A DNA stretch of 36,714 nucleotides from Acidimicrobiales bacterium (GCA_029263235.1 JAJCXW010000240.1:1-36714); one strand, 5' to 3'; shown: positions 16,417 to 26,076, numbered from the stretch's first letter. Translations and numbers: made by a program. The notes: generated from the letters alone by a model not told the origin.

Positions 16417-17640
16417 TCAGAGCGATTGTGGCGACGGTTTGAAGCTGATCGGGAGGCTGCTCCAGCCGGTGACGTTGCCGCTGTGGAATCGACGTTTGGC
16501 GTCGTGGTCAATTCGATATGCGGGCAGACGCCGGTGAATCTCTTCCAGAGCGATACGACCTTCGGCTCGTGCCAAGGCGGCGCCAAGACAGAAGTGCGCC
16601 CCATGCCCGAAGGCCAGATGACGCTCGGGTCGGCGGCGGATGTCGAAGATCTCCGCGGTGGGCCCGAATTCACGCTCGTCGTGGTTGGCCGCGCCGATCA
16701 TCAAGAGAACCGACTGACCCTTTCGCAGATGACGATCGTGGATGTCGAGATCAGTGGTCAGGGTCCGGTGCATGTACTGAGTGGAGTTGTGGAACCGGAC
16801 GACCTCCTCGACCACGTCGGGAACCAGCGACGGGTCGTCGACTACCTGTGCCTGCTGATCAGGGTGACGGGACAGAAGCTCTATGGCGTTGGCGACCATC
16901 TTCGTGGTGGTCTCATGACCGGCGATCACGAACAACACGCAGAATCCGAGCAACTCCTCCTCGGTGAGACTCCTCCCGTCGACCTCGGATCCGATGAGAT
17001 CGTTGATGAGACCTTCGCCGTGGCCCTTCCTGCGGGCGGGAAGATCATCTATGAAGTACTGCAGCAGACCGAACATGCCGTCGAGGGCCTCTTGGGGCAT
17101 CTCCATGACACCATCGTCTCTGATCAGGATGCGATCGGCGTGGTGGCGCAGCTCATCGCGGTCGGACTCAGGCACTCCGAGCACCGCCGCGATCACATCC
17201 ATCGGAAACGGCCCGGTGATGTCGGCGACCAGATCACATTCCCCCGCCTCGATCACTTCGTCGATGTAGCCATTGACGATGCTGCGGATCTCGTCGTGCA
17301 TATGCTCGACTCTGCGGCCGGTGAATACTCGGCTGACCAATTTTCGAAAGACTGTGTGCTCCGGGGGATCCATCTCGATCAGCTGGGCGAAACCGCTGTT
17401 GCTGTGTCCCCTTTGCTCCAGGGCCACTCCGCCGGTAGACGAGAAGGTTCCGTGATCACGGAAACCCTCCAGGACATCGTCGAAACGCGACAGTGCCCAG
17501 AACTCGAGATCGGGGTTCCAATACGCCGGGGCCTCGTCCCGCATCCGGGTGTAGATCGAGTACGGGTCGTCGTGAACCGCGAACGCGTAGGGGTTGTAGA
17601 GCAACTCCCCCGAATCGTCCGACATGGCGAGACGATACAT
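16417..17640 (-). CDS. Cytochrome P450
   Basis: A soluble bacterial P450 of 407 residues, which inserts oxygen into a small hydrophobic substrate. The I-helix motif AGHETTT, the ExxR motif in EEVVR, and the heme-binding FGHGAHFCLG with C351 as axial thiolate are all present. There is no membrane anchor. ATG 17640 is used; an in-frame ATG at 17625 is equally plausible and neither has a strong ribosome site. It heads a unit with CMD-like and SDR genes (32-bp gap to the former) and is divergent from an SDR/aldehyde dehydrogenase pair. Redox partners are not encoded here. Confidence 0.92.
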   Translation of the reverse strand: MYRLAMSDDSGELLYNPYAFAVHDDPYSIYTRMRDEAPAYWNPDLEFWALSRFDDVLEGFRDHGTFSSTGGVALEQRGHSNSGFAQLIEMDPPEHTVFRKLVSRVFTGRRVEHMHDEIRSIVNGYIDEVIEAGECDLVADITGPFPMDVIAAVLGVPESDRDELRHHADRILIRDDGVMEMPQEALDGMFGLLQYFIDDLPARRKGHGEGLINDLIGSEVDGRSLTEEELLGFCVLFVIAGHETTTKMVANAIELLSRHPDQQAQVVDDPSLVPDVVEEVVRFHNSTQYMHRTLTTDLDIHDRHLRKGQSVLLMIGAANHDEREFGPTAEIFDIRRRPERHLAFGHGAHFCLGAALARAEGRIALEEIHRRLPAYRIDHDAKRRFHSGNVTGWSSLPISFKPSPQSL

Positions 17641-17721
17641 CGCGCGCAGCCGTGGGCAATTATCATCCGACAGCAGCCAAGCGACACACTGTCGGCTGGC
17701 CTTGGATGATTCGAGTCAGTC

Positions 17722-18465
17722 ATGCGATTCAGCGGCAAGACAGCGATCGTCACCGGTGCCGGTGGGGGTATCGGACTTGCCTACGCCAAGGCTCTTCACG
17801 CCGAAGGCGCCAACGTCGTGATCGCGGAACTCGACCCGCTCAGCGGACAGGCCGCCGCTGATGAGCTCGGTGATCGTGCTGTCTTCGTGGAGACGGACGT
17901 AGGTGATCCAGAAAGCACCGAAGCGATGGCCGCCGCTGCGTCCGCCGCGTATGGCGGCATCGATCATCTGGTCAACAACGCCGCGATCTTCGGAGACATG
18001 AAGCTGTCGGGCCTGACCCACGTCGACTACGACTATCTCGACCGTTTCATGAAGGTCAACCTGATGGGCGCCCTGCACTGCACCAGGTCGGTTATGGGTG
18101 CCATGGCTGGCGGCGGAGGCGGCTCGATCGTCAATCAGTCCTCGACCGCGGCGTGGATGGGCATCGCCGGCTTCTATGGTCTCGCCAAATCCGGGGTCAA
18201 CTACCTCACGGCCTCACTCGCCCACGAACTCGCCCACCTCAACATCCGCATCAACGCCATTGCCCCGGGCCCGACCGACACTGAGGCTCTCGCCCGGCAG
18301 GTGCCAGTCGAGTTCCAGGATCCGATCGTGCAGAGCCTTGCCATCAAGCGACTCGGAACTCCCGGCGATCATGTCGGTCCGGTGTTGTTCCTGCTCTCCG
18401 ACGAAGCCGCTTGGATGACCGGCCACGTGATGGCGGTCGACGGCGGCCAGATCACTAGAGCCTGA
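17722..18465 (+). CDS. Short-chain dehydrogenase/reductase (SDR)
   Basis: A 247-residue classical SDR: VTGAGGGIGLAYA near the N-terminus binds NAD(P), LVNNAAIFG follows, and YGLAK holds the catalytic Tyr and Lys. The C-terminal MTGHVMAVDGGQ is typical of the FabG-like group. It is probably an NAD(P)-dependent alcohol dehydrogenase. The next gene (aldehyde dehydrogenase) starts 9 bp downstream, so the pair could turn an alcohol into an acid after P450 hydroxylation. Confidence 0.88.
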   Translation: MRFSGKTAIVTGAGGGIGLAYAKALHAEGANVVIAELDPLSGQAAADELGDRAVFVETDVGDPESTEAMAAAASAAYGGIDHLVNNAAIFGDMKLSGLTHVDYDYLDRFMKVNLMGALHCTRSVMGAMAGGGGGSIVNQSSTAAWMGIAGFYGLAKSGVNYLTASLAHELAHLNIRINAIAPGPTDTEALARQVPVEFQDPIVQSLAIKRLGTPGDHVGPVLFLLSDEAAWMTGHVMAVDGGQITRA

Positions 18466-18474
18466 GGACCAGCG

Positions 18475-19953
18475 ATGATGGGCAGCCAACCGGGACCGCA
18501 CGAGAGACTATTGATCAACGGCGCTCTGTGCGAGCCGTCCGACGGCTCGACCTATCCCAACGTCGGACCCGCCAGCGGACAGACGATCGGTGTCGCTCCG
18601 GACGCCACCAGAACCGACTTCGAGGCAGCCGTCGCTGGAGCCCGCAACGCTTTCGACCACACCGAATGGCCCTCTGATCCCACCGTCAGGGCTGCGGCCA
18701 TTCGCCAGCTGCATGGCGCCTTGCTGGACCACGCCGACGAGTTGACCGAGATCACCATTGCCGAAGTCGGAGCAACCAGAATGGCTTGCTCAACTGTGCA
18801 GGTCCTGTCGCCCTTGGAGATGTTGCCGTACTACGCAAACCTCACTGAGAGTTTCGAGTGGACCACGAGCCTCGGAACAGCCGACACGCTCGGCGGGCCT
18901 GCCCATCGGTGGATCGAGCGCGAGGCGGTCGGTGTGGTGGCAGCAATCACCCCTTGGAACGTACCCAATCAGATCAATCTCGCGAAGGTCGTTCCGGCCC
19001 TGGCTGCGGGCTGCACCGTGGTTCTCAAACCAGCCCCACAGACCCCGTGGACGGCATTGGCACTAGGTCGAATCATCAACGACCACACCGACATTCCCCC
19101 CGGCGTGGTCAACGTCGTGTCCTCGTCGGTGCCCTCGGCCGGGGAGTACCTCACATCCGATCCTCGCGTCGACATGATCAGTTTCACCGGGTCGACCGCG
19201 ACTGGCCGCTTGGTCATGAAGTCTGCGGCCGACAGCCTCACCAAGGTGTTCCTCGAACTCGGTGGAAAGTCGGCGTTGATCGCACTCGATGATCTCGAGG
19301 ACTTCGGTGCGGCCGCGGCCACGGCTGTCTTCGGATTGGCCACCGTCTGCGGGCAAGGATGCGCCTTGGTCACGAGGCTGTTGTTGCCGCGGTCCCGCTA
19401 CGACGAAGGACTCGAGGCGGTGTCATCGATGATGTCCCACACTCCCCCCGGCGACCCATCGGACCCGGCAACCATGCTCGGACCCCTGATCAGCCAGTCG
19501 CAAGTCGATTCGGTCGACAGGTACGTGCGGTCGGCGGTCTCCGACGGCGCCCGGATCGTGTGCGGTGGTCGCCGCCCCGACCCTCCGATGCCTGGCTTCT
19601 TCTACGAGCCGACGTTGATCGCCGATGTCGACAACTCGATGGAGGTCGCACGAGAGGAGATCTTCGGGCCGGTCCTCGTCGCCATTCCTTACGACGACGA
19701 CGATCACGCAGTCAGGATCGCCAACGACTCCGTATACGGACTCTCGGGAGCGGTCTTCGGCGCCGACGAAACGCGTGCAACCGATCTGGCAAGACGGGTA
19801 CGCACCGGCACGATGTCGATCAATGGGGGCGTCTGGTATGGCCCCGACGTACCGTTCGGAGGGTTCAAGCAGTCTGGAATTGGCAAGGAGATGGGCGTGG
19901 CTGGTCTCGAGGAGTACCTCGAGACCAGATCGTTCGCCCGGCCTGCTAGCTAG
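18475..19953 (+). CDS. NAD(P)-dependent aldehyde dehydrogenase
   Basis: A 492-residue member of the ALDH superfamily that oxidises an aldehyde to the acid. Visible landmarks are TPWNVP (159-164), SFTGSTATGRL (236-246), the general-base E261 in LELGGKS, and the catalytic C296 in GQGCALVTR, plus EEIFGPVL and the C-terminal PFGGFKQSG. GAGGA lies six bases before ATG 18475. It forms a pair with the preceding SDR. The substrate is unspecified; the gene is convergent with the RND exporter and separated from it by 6 bp. Confidence 0.92.
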   Translation: MMGSQPGPHERLLINGALCEPSDGSTYPNVGPASGQTIGVAPDATRTDFEAAVAGARNAFDHTEWPSDPTVRAAAIRQLHGALLDHADELTEITIAEVGATRMACSTVQVLSPLEMLPYYANLTESFEWTTSLGTADTLGGPAHRWIEREAVGVVAAITPWNVPNQINLAKVVPALAAGCTVVLKPAPQTPWTALALGRIINDHTDIPPGVVNVVSSSVPSAGEYLTSDPRVDMISFTGSTATGRLVMKSAADSLTKVFLELGGKSALIALDDLEDFGAAAATAVFGLATVCGQGCALVTRLLLPRSRYDEGLEAVSSMMSHTPPGDPSDPATMLGPLISQSQVDSVDRYVRSAVSDGARIVCGGRRPDPPMPGFFYEPTLIADVDNSMEVAREEIFGPVLVAIPYDDDDHAVRIANDSVYGLSGAVFGADETRATDLARRVRTGTMSINGGVWYGPDVPFGGFKQSGIGKEMGVAGLEEYLETRSFARPAS

Positions 19954-19967
19954 CGGCTACTAGCCGC
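19953..19967. terminator. Compact hairpin over convergent stop codons
   Basis: A perfect 6-bp stem GCGGCT/AGCCGC with a 3-nt loop ACT lies between the aldehyde dehydrogenase stop (19951-19953) and the RND exporter stop (19960-19962). It could act as a bidirectional terminator, though no T-tract follows on either strand. Confidence 0.4.
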
Positions 19968-22923
19968 GCGCCACTGCAATGGTCGCGTCGATCAAGGCCT
20001 GATTCACCCGACACTCGAGCGCCGACTCGACCACCGGAGCCAACGCTTCGTCGGAGAAGCCGATGATGTCGACCGCGAGGGCCTCCTCGCTTGTCTTGGT
20101 GAGGAGGATCTCCGATGTGCAAACCGCCTGATTCGCCGGGACGCCCTCCCCTGTCAGGAGGTCGAAGAGCAGGCCTGTGATGAACCCCGGGGGCCGTTCG
20201 GTGCCATAGTCGGCCGGATCAATCGGCGGAGGCTCCTCAGCCCCCGGCACGGTCGTGGTGGTCGTAGTTGTCGTGGTGGTTGTTGTCGTCGTGGGCAGCG
20301 CCACCAACTCGTAGGTGGAGTCGACAGCGGCCGCATCGTCGACCTGGGCATCGACCAACAGGAAACCCAGCAGGGCGATGAGAACAACGACGCCCACGGC
20401 TGCTCCGGCTGTCTGACGTCCACGGAGCGGGGCGGCCAGTCTGACCGATCCCTCGGTGGCATCAGAGCCAACACCGAGCAGACCCCGCTCGTCGGCCCAG
20501 ACGAGCAGCGGAGGCATGGCCACCAGCGCCGCCAACAATGCAATCGCAACGTTGAGGGTCACGACGATTCCGAAGTCGCGGAGAAGCGGTAGCGGGGAAA
20601 TCACCAAGGTCGCGAATCCGCCAACGGTGGTGGCAGCCGAGGTGAAGAAGGCTCGTCCCGTTCGCGCCGAGGCGGTGTTGGTCGCGTCGCGCGGCGGAAG
20701 CCCGCGCTCGCGCTCTTCGATGTAGCGCGCGGTGATCAACACCGCGAACTCAACGCAGGAGGCGATCACGAGAGGGCCGCTGACCGTGGTCAGAGGGCTC
20801 AAGGTGATGCCGAGTCCGCTCACGATCGCCGATGAGGCCCCAACTGCGAGGGTGACCGGAACCAATGTGAGGCCGGCTCGTGTGACACTCCGGAATCTGA
20901 TGAGCAACCACAGCGCGGCACCGACGAGCGCTACATAAGTGAGCGCAGTGCGATTGGCTGTGAGATTCTCGAGAAGCCCGACTCCTACGACGGCCAGACC
21001 TGCCGGCACTGCTCGGATCGCGGGTTGGTCGGCGTCGAGACCGACACCGAGTACGGACGCCGGCGCGACCTCGACTGAGTCGAGACGTGCATCGAGGTCG
21101 GCGCGGAGGTCGGCGACGAAGACCGCCTGCTCTTCGAGGCTCGTAGGTCCGAGATTCAGATTCACCTGTGTTGCTGTGCCATCTGGCCGCATGAGAAGAC
21201 GGGTGAGGTCGGCCGGGGCGACTTCGATGATCGCCTCGAGCTCATCGGATGTCGGAGCCAGTCGGGTCGTGCCCTCGACTTCGATGATCTTCGCCATTGT
21301 TCCTACGAGGCTCGCCGATGAGACCACCTCGGGCCTTGTCTCGGCGTCGGCAATGAACTCTGTCAGGACCTGGCTGATCTCTGGCGCGAGCACGTTGTTG
21401 GACTCGATCAACACACCAAGGGTCGACGAGAAGCCGACGGTGTGCTCCAGAGTTTCGACGTCAGCTACGACCTCCGACCCTTGATCGATCCAGCGAAGGG
21501 GATCGGACTGGATCTTGGTGCGGCTCTCGAGGCCGATACCGAGGCCGATCAGCACGACCGACACGAGTGCTATCGGTAGAACCCAGCGGGTGGAGAGCGA
21601 GCCGAGCTTCACCACCAGTCGTTCGGTGACGGAGTCAGATCGCTTGGTAGTGCGATGACGCCACTCTCTCGATCCGAGAACTGTCACCGGCACGAGGAGA
21701 CCAACCACCAGCAAGACGACGATGCCGACTGCCAGGAGGACACCGAAGTCGCGGATCATCGGCACTTGGGAGACACGCAGCGCGAGGAAGGCCACAACAG
21801 CAGCCACAACAGCGGCGACGAGCGGCGGCCCGACGTTGGCCGTCGTCTCCATGATGGGATGCTCAGCGCGATCGATCACCACCTCCTCTTCCACACGGTT
21901 GTGAACCTGGATCGCGAAGTCGATCCCCATTCCGATCAGGATCGGAAGGCCCGAAATGGTCACGAGAGACAGGTCGATTCCCAGGAATCCGAGGAGGCTG
22001 AAGGCCCAGAGGATTCCGATCATCACGGCCAACAGCGGCAGCAGCCGCCATCTGACCTTGAACATCAGAAGGAGGACCACCGTCATCACCGCGAACGCAA
22101 GTAGTCCAAGGGTCAGCATTCCGCCCTGGAGATAGTCGTTGATCTCCTTCAGATAGACCGGAGTGCCGGTGGTGATCTCCGACACGTTGTCGAAGTCGAA
22201 CTGCGAGGTGATGGCGAGGATCGCCTCCGTACCCGCCGACAATTCCTCCAGGGATGCGTTTCCGTTGAGGACGATCGCTCCGACCGCAGCGTTCTGGTTT
22301 GGGAAACTGGCGGCCAAGGATGGACGAATCTGGCGATCTGAGGGCGCCGGCGAGGTGACGCCACCACCACCGGACGCGTAGCCGGGGTTGCCGAAGAGAA
22401 GGAACTCGTTCCACGACGGGTCACCAATCGTTCGGTCCTCCACCGCGTTGAGTCGCGCCAAGCTCAGTGCGACGTCGGAGTTGCGGATCTCACGAGCGTC
22501 CTGGTCAGGGTCGCGGGTGGCGGCCGAGATCAACGACGCGGTGCCGGGGCCGTTGCTGATTGCCTCGCTCCACTGCAGCGCAGTCAGGGGTGACACGACT
22601 GCGTACACCTCCGGGAGCTGCCGGAGCTGCGCTTCCATGTCCGCGAACAACGCCAGGTTGTTCTCAGTGAAGAGATCGTCGATCGTGTGGCCAGCGTCCA
22701 TCGACAAGAGTTGGATGACAGCTTCACCACCGAAGGCGTTCTGGTACTCGACGTTGTCGATCGCCTCCTGGGAGTCGGGGTTCAGGTAGCTGTCCTGCCC
22801 GGTGGCGAAATCAAGACGCGTGAGTCCCACGCTGAGTACCGCAGTGATCGCAAGGACCACAGCCAAGACCAGATACCACCGACGACCCAAGGCCAGACCC
22901 GTCCATCGCCAGAATCTCTCCAT
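19960..22923 (-). CDS. RND/MMPL-family exporter with extra C-terminal domain
   Basis: A 987-residue membrane protein with the duplicated RND plan: TM1 (about 17-35), a large extracytoplasmic loop, a block of about five helices, then a second such unit in which another large loop precedes helices near 680-830. Members export lipids or hydrophobic compounds using the proton gradient. After the normal end there is a further helix (VGVVVLIALLGFLLV), a run of 14 threonines (20251-20292) and a domain of about 90 residues with two Cys, probably outside the membrane. ATG 22923 has a near-perfect AGGAGG ribosome site. The substrate is unknown. Confidence 0.85.
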   Translation of the reverse strand: MERFWRWTGLALGRRWYLVLAVVLAITAVLSVGLTRLDFATGQDSYLNPDSQEAIDNVEYQNAFGGEAVIQLLSMDAGHTIDDLFTENNLALFADMEAQLRQLPEVYAVVSPLTALQWSEAISNGPGTASLISAATRDPDQDAREIRNSDVALSLARLNAVEDRTIGDPSWNEFLLFGNPGYASGGGGVTSPAPSDRQIRPSLAASFPNQNAAVGAIVLNGNASLEELSAGTEAILAITSQFDFDNVSEITTGTPVYLKEINDYLQGGMLTLGLLAFAVMTVVLLLMFKVRWRLLPLLAVMIGILWAFSLLGFLGIDLSLVTISGLPILIGMGIDFAIQVHNRVEEEVVIDRAEHPIMETTANVGPPLVAAVVAAVVAFLALRVSQVPMIRDFGVLLAVGIVVLLVVGLLVPVTVLGSREWRHRTTKRSDSVTERLVVKLGSLSTRWVLPIALVSVVLIGLGIGLESRTKIQSDPLRWIDQGSEVVADVETLEHTVGFSSTLGVLIESNNVLAPEISQVLTEFIADAETRPEVVSSASLVGTMAKIIEVEGTTRLAPTSDELEAIIEVAPADLTRLLMRPDGTATQVNLNLGPTSLEEQAVFVADLRADLDARLDSVEVAPASVLGVGLDADQPAIRAVPAGLAVVGVGLLENLTANRTALTYVALVGAALWLLIRFRSVTRAGLTLVPVTLAVGASSAIVSGLGITLSPLTTVSGPLVIASCVEFAVLITARYIEERERGLPPRDATNTASARTGRAFFTSAATTVGGFATLVISPLPLLRDFGIVVTLNVAIALLAALVAMPPLLVWADERGLLGVGSDATEGSVRLAAPLRGRQTAGAAVGVVVLIALLGFLLVDAQVDDAAAVDSTYELVALPTTTTTTTTTTTTTTVPGAEEPPPIDPADYGTERPPGFITGLLFDLLTGEGVPANQAVCTSEILLTKTSEEALAVDIIGFSDEALAPVVESALECRVNQALIDATIAVARG

Positions 22924-23033
22924 GTGTCCTCCTGAGAAGTCGAACCGACTCCGGACTCCGAACCTTCAGCCGCTGATTCGCACGAAGCGGGCCACCGGTT
23001 TTGTCGCAGTCCAGATCGGTCTAGGGTCCGTGA

Positions 23034-23459
23034 ATGACCAATGCCAAGGATCTCGTATTCAAGTCACTCACAGGGTTCCATCGGACCGTGTATCGCCTGA
23101 GTAAAGGCAAGGTGTTCGGGAATGCGAAGGGGATGCCTGTCCTTGAGTTGGAGACCATTGGACGGAAGAGCGGAAAGGCTCGAACAACGATGCTCACGGC
23201 GCCTATTCACGACGACGAACGCGTCGTGGTTGTGGCCTCGAAGGGCGGCGACGATCACCATCCCGCATGGTTTCTCAACCTGCGCGACAACCCATCTGTC
23301 AAGGTCAAGATGAACGGAGTCAGCCGCGACATGACTGCATCGGTCGCTACCGCTGACGAGAAGGCCGAACTGTGGCCGGCGATCGTCGCGGCCAACTCTG
23401 GGTACGCCGGATACCAGAAGAAGACCGACCGCGACATCCCGGTGGTCGTCATCACCTGA
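23034..23459 (+). CDS. Deazaflavin (F420)-dependent nitroreductase/quinone reductase family protein
   Basis: A 141-residue protein of the Ddn-like split-barrel family. LELETIGRKSGKARTTML and HHPAWFLNLRDNPSVKV are the family hallmarks for binding the deazaflavin phosphate and ring. Family members reduce quinones or nitro compounds with F420H2. A full-length family member is about this size. AGGG precedes ATG 23034. F420 enzymes are abundant in actinobacteria, which supports the proposed lineage. No F420 biosynthesis gene is in the window. Confidence 0.85.
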   Translation: MTNAKDLVFKSLTGFHRTVYRLSKGKVFGNAKGMPVLELETIGRKSGKARTTMLTAPIHDDERVVVVASKGGDDHHPAWFLNLRDNPSVKVKMNGVSRDMTASVATADEKAELWPAIVAANSGYAGYQKKTDRDIPVVVIT

Positions 23460-23509
23460 CGGTAGGGCCCGGCTTCTCGTCGCCAACCGGAGAGCCGTAC
23501 TGTCGATTC

Positions 23510-24691
23510 GTGCGCCCCACCCACCAACGCGGTACCGCTGACACGCAACGACGCATCGGCGTTTGGCTTCTGGCGACCGCCGGTCTTGTCTACATCATGG
23601 TCCTGGTCGGCGGTATCACCCGGTTGACCCGCTCCGGGCTGTCGATCGTCGACTGGGATCCGGTCGTCGGCACCCTTCCCCCGCTGTCGGAGCAGAGTTG
23701 GGAGGACACCTTCGCGGCGTATCGCGACTCTCCGGAGTTCAATCTGGTCAACAACGGAATGACTCTCGGCGAGTTCAAGTCGATCTTCTGGTGGGAGTAC
23801 ACCCACCGTCTGCTGGGTCGGGTCATCGGACTGGTATTGCTGTTGCCCTTCGGCGTGTTGCTCTTTCGAGGCCGGCTCAGCCGCTGGGCCGCCACACGCA
23901 TCGCCGGTCTGATCGTGTTGCTCGGCCTGGAGGGGCTCCTCGGATGGTTCATGGTCGCCAGCGGCCTCGTGCACGAGCCACGGGTGAGCCAATACCGTCT
24001 GGCCGCCCATCTCCTGACCGCCACAGCCATTCTCGGAGCAACTCTCTGGGTGGCCTGGGACCTGCTCGAGACCCGCGAGGTCCGACGGAGCGATGCGATG
24101 CGCCTCGAACGGCAGCGAGGCTTCGGAGTGATAGCGCTCATCGTGATGATGCTCGGCTCGGGCGCGCTCGTAGCCGGAACCCGAGCCGGAAACGGATTCA
24201 ACACCTTCCCCCTGATGAACGGCCGGCTGGTGCCCCACGACCTTCTCACCATGGGTCCGTCCTGGACCAACTTCACCGAGAACCTGGTCACGGTGCAGTT
24301 CCAACACAGGGTCCTGGCGGTCGTGGTGGCCCTCACGATCCCAGCGTTCGCACTCGCCCGGCTTCGGGCCCATCGATCACGCGGAATGACTGTTGCGGCC
24401 CTCGGATTGGTCGTGTTGGTGGCCGCACAATTTGTGCTCGGAATACTCACCCTCGTCAATCACGTACCGGTTGCTCTTGGCTCGCTTCACCAAGGAGGCG
24501 GCCTCCTGGTCTTCGCTCTGACCCTCTTCGTGGTTCACCAGTGCCGCTATTCAGCGGGCGGTGAATCCAGCGTCGACGGGCACGATGGCGCCGGTCATGT
24601 AGCTGGCGTCGTCGGAAGCGAGAAAGACGACCACCTGTGCGATCTCGTCGGGGTCGGCGAGCCTCTTCATGGGGATGGTCTCGTCGGCTAG
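23510..24691 (+). CDS. ctaA: Heme A synthase (COX15/CtaA family), extended C-terminus
   Basis: An eight-helix membrane protein that oxidises heme O to heme A for cytochrome c oxidase. Diagnostic features are GGITRLTRSGLSIVDW, and the paired histidines in WWEYTHRLLGR, RLAAHLLTA, QFQHRVLAV and LGSLHQGGG. GTG 23510 is taken as the start because the protein family begins close to this point; the frame is open further upstream. The family normally ends soon after the last helix (here near VVHQCRYS), but the frame continues about 47 residues to a stop at 24691 and overlaps the 3' end of the convergent SDR by 141 bp. The tail is non-hydrophobic and may be a product of stop-codon loss. Confidence 0.85.
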   Translation: MRPTHQRGTADTQRRIGVWLLATAGLVYIMVLVGGITRLTRSGLSIVDWDPVVGTLPPLSEQSWEDTFAAYRDSPEFNLVNNGMTLGEFKSIFWWEYTHRLLGRVIGLVLLLPFGVLLFRGRLSRWAATRIAGLIVLLGLEGLLGWFMVASGLVHEPRVSQYRLAAHLLTATAILGATLWVAWDLLETREVRRSDAMRLERQRGFGVIALIVMMLGSGALVAGTRAGNGFNTFPLMNGRLVPHDLLTMGPSWTNFTENLVTVQFQHRVLAVVVALTIPAFALARLRAHRSRGMTVAALGLVVLVAAQFVLGILTLVNHVPVALGSLHQGGGLLVFALTLFVVHQCRYSAGGESSVDGHDGAGHVAGVVGSEKDDHLCDLVGVGEPLHGDGLVG

Positions 24692-25333
24692 TTGCTGAAG
24701 GTCGGCATCCGAGGGACGCATGTCGCGACCAGACGAGAGCATTGGTGTGTCGACCTCTCCTGGTGCCACGGCGTTGATTCGAATCCCGTCGGTCGCATGA
24801 TCGAGTGCCATGGCCCGAGTGATCTGGTGTACGGCGCCCTTCGACGCACAGTAGGCAACGACACCGGCGGCTCCGATTCCGCCCCAGATCGAACCGAAGT
24901 TGACGATGACCCCTGATTGCTGATCGACCATGTGGGGAACAGCAGCACGCGACATGAAGAACACGCCGTCGACGTTGACGGACATCACACGTTTCCAGCC
25001 GGCATCGTCGGTGCGGGCACCATCGGCTCTGAGAATCACTCCGGCGCAGTTCACGAGAACATCGACCCGGCCGGTGGCCTCCACCGTCTCGGATATCGCA
25101 TGATCGCAGAACTCCGAATCAGCCACATCGCCGATGATCATCTTGGCGTCGATTTCATCGGCGATACGACGTGCTCCGACGGCATCACGGTCGACTATGA
25201 AGACATCGGCGCCTTCCAAGGCAAACAAACGGGCGGTGGCCGCCCCCATGCCGGAGGCTCCACCGGTGATCACCACGCTGCGACGCTGGAACTCCGTAGC
25301 CGGAGGGTCGAATCGTCCCGTCGTTTCGCTCAT
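24551..25333 (-). CDS. Short-chain dehydrogenase/reductase (SDR)
   Basis: A 260-residue classical SDR: ITGGASGMGAATA binds the cofactor, VNCAGV follows, and YCASK carries the active-site Tyr and Lys; the C-terminus has YMTGAIVPVDAGF. ATG 25333 was chosen over an upstream start because it is preceded by GAGGAGGG and overlaps the stop of the upstream SDR as ATGA. It belongs to a three-gene unit, amidase - SDR - SDR. The 3' end overlaps the convergent ctaA frame. Confidence 0.88.
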   Translation of the reverse strand: MSETTGRFDPPATEFQRRSVVITGGASGMGAATARLFALEGADVFIVDRDAVGARRIADEIDAKMIIGDVADSEFCDHAISETVEATGRVDVLVNCAGVILRADGARTDDAGWKRVMSVNVDGVFFMSRAAVPHMVDQQSGVIVNFGSIWGGIGAAGVVAYCASKGAVHQITRAMALDHATDGIRINAVAPGEVDTPMLSSGRDMRPSDADLQQLADETIPMKRLADPDEIAQVVVFLASDDASYMTGAIVPVDAGFTAR

Positions 25334-26076
25334 CGGGCCCTCCTCGGGACGAACTGTGTTCCGCCGTATGTCTGCTCGGTTGGTTGCAGCTCGATTCGAT
25401 TGACGTTGACTCTCCACGGAGCATCAAGGGCGTAGATGATCGCTTCCGCGATGTCGCCGGCGGTCACTTCATCCACCCCGGAGTTCTTGGCCTTGGCGCT
25501 GATCTCGGGGTCGTCGATGGCCACGTCGTAGAAGCCGGTGGACACTCGACCCGGGCAGATCTCAGTGACCCGCACACCGGTTCCCTCCAGCTCAAGACGA
25601 AGATCTGTCGACAACATGTGGATGGCCCCCTTGCTGGCGCCGTAGAGAGCGGCCGGAATGGCGTGAAGCCCCGCCATCGATCCGATATTGACTATGTGCC
25701 CATCGGCCCGCTCGATCATCTCCGGCAACGCCGCCCTGATGGCATGCGTGGCCGCCGTGACATTGGTGTCGAAGGTGCGCTCTATGTCGTCGATCTCGGC
25801 CGTGGCCAGGGATCCAAAGGCTCGCCCGAGGCCGGCGTTGTTGATGAGAATGTCGGGCTTGATCGAACCGATGAGCTGATGAAGGGAGTCGGTCTCGCGC
25901 ACATCGAGTCGGTGGATCTCACAACCGGTCGCTTCGGCCAGTCTTTCGAGTCGATCGGCTCGGCGCGCGAGAGCATGCACGCGGAGTCCACGTTTGGAGA
26001 GGGCGGCCACCGTGGCGGCACCGATCCCGCTCGAGGCACCCGTCACTAGAGCGGTCCGGTAGTCGCTGAGAGTCAT
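25330..26076 (-). CDS. Short-chain dehydrogenase/reductase (SDR)
   Basis: A 248-residue SDR of the YdfG-like kind: VTGASSGIGAATV, LINNAGLG and YGASKGAIHML are all intact. ATG 26076 shares one base with the amidase stop (TGATG), and its own stop overlaps the next SDR start. The longer open frame upstream is the amidase gene in another frame. The substrate is unknown. Confidence 0.88.
   Translation of the reverse strand: MTLSDYRTALVTGASSGIGAATVAALSKRGLRVHALARRADRLERLAEATGCEIHRLDVRETDSLHQLIGSIKPDILINNAGLGRAFGSLATAEIDDIERTFDTNVTAATHAIRAALPEMIERADGHIVNIGSMAGLHAIPAALYGASKGAIHMLSTDLRLELEGTGVRVTEICPGRVSTGFYDVAIDDPEISAKAKNSGVDEVTAGDIAEAIIYALDAPWRVNVNRIELQPTEQTYGGTQFVPRRAR

Noticed and set aside
20251-20292. 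Tandem DNA repeat or CRISPR-like array
   Set aside because: It is a run of Thr codons with mixed third bases inside a coding frame, without repeat-spacer structure.
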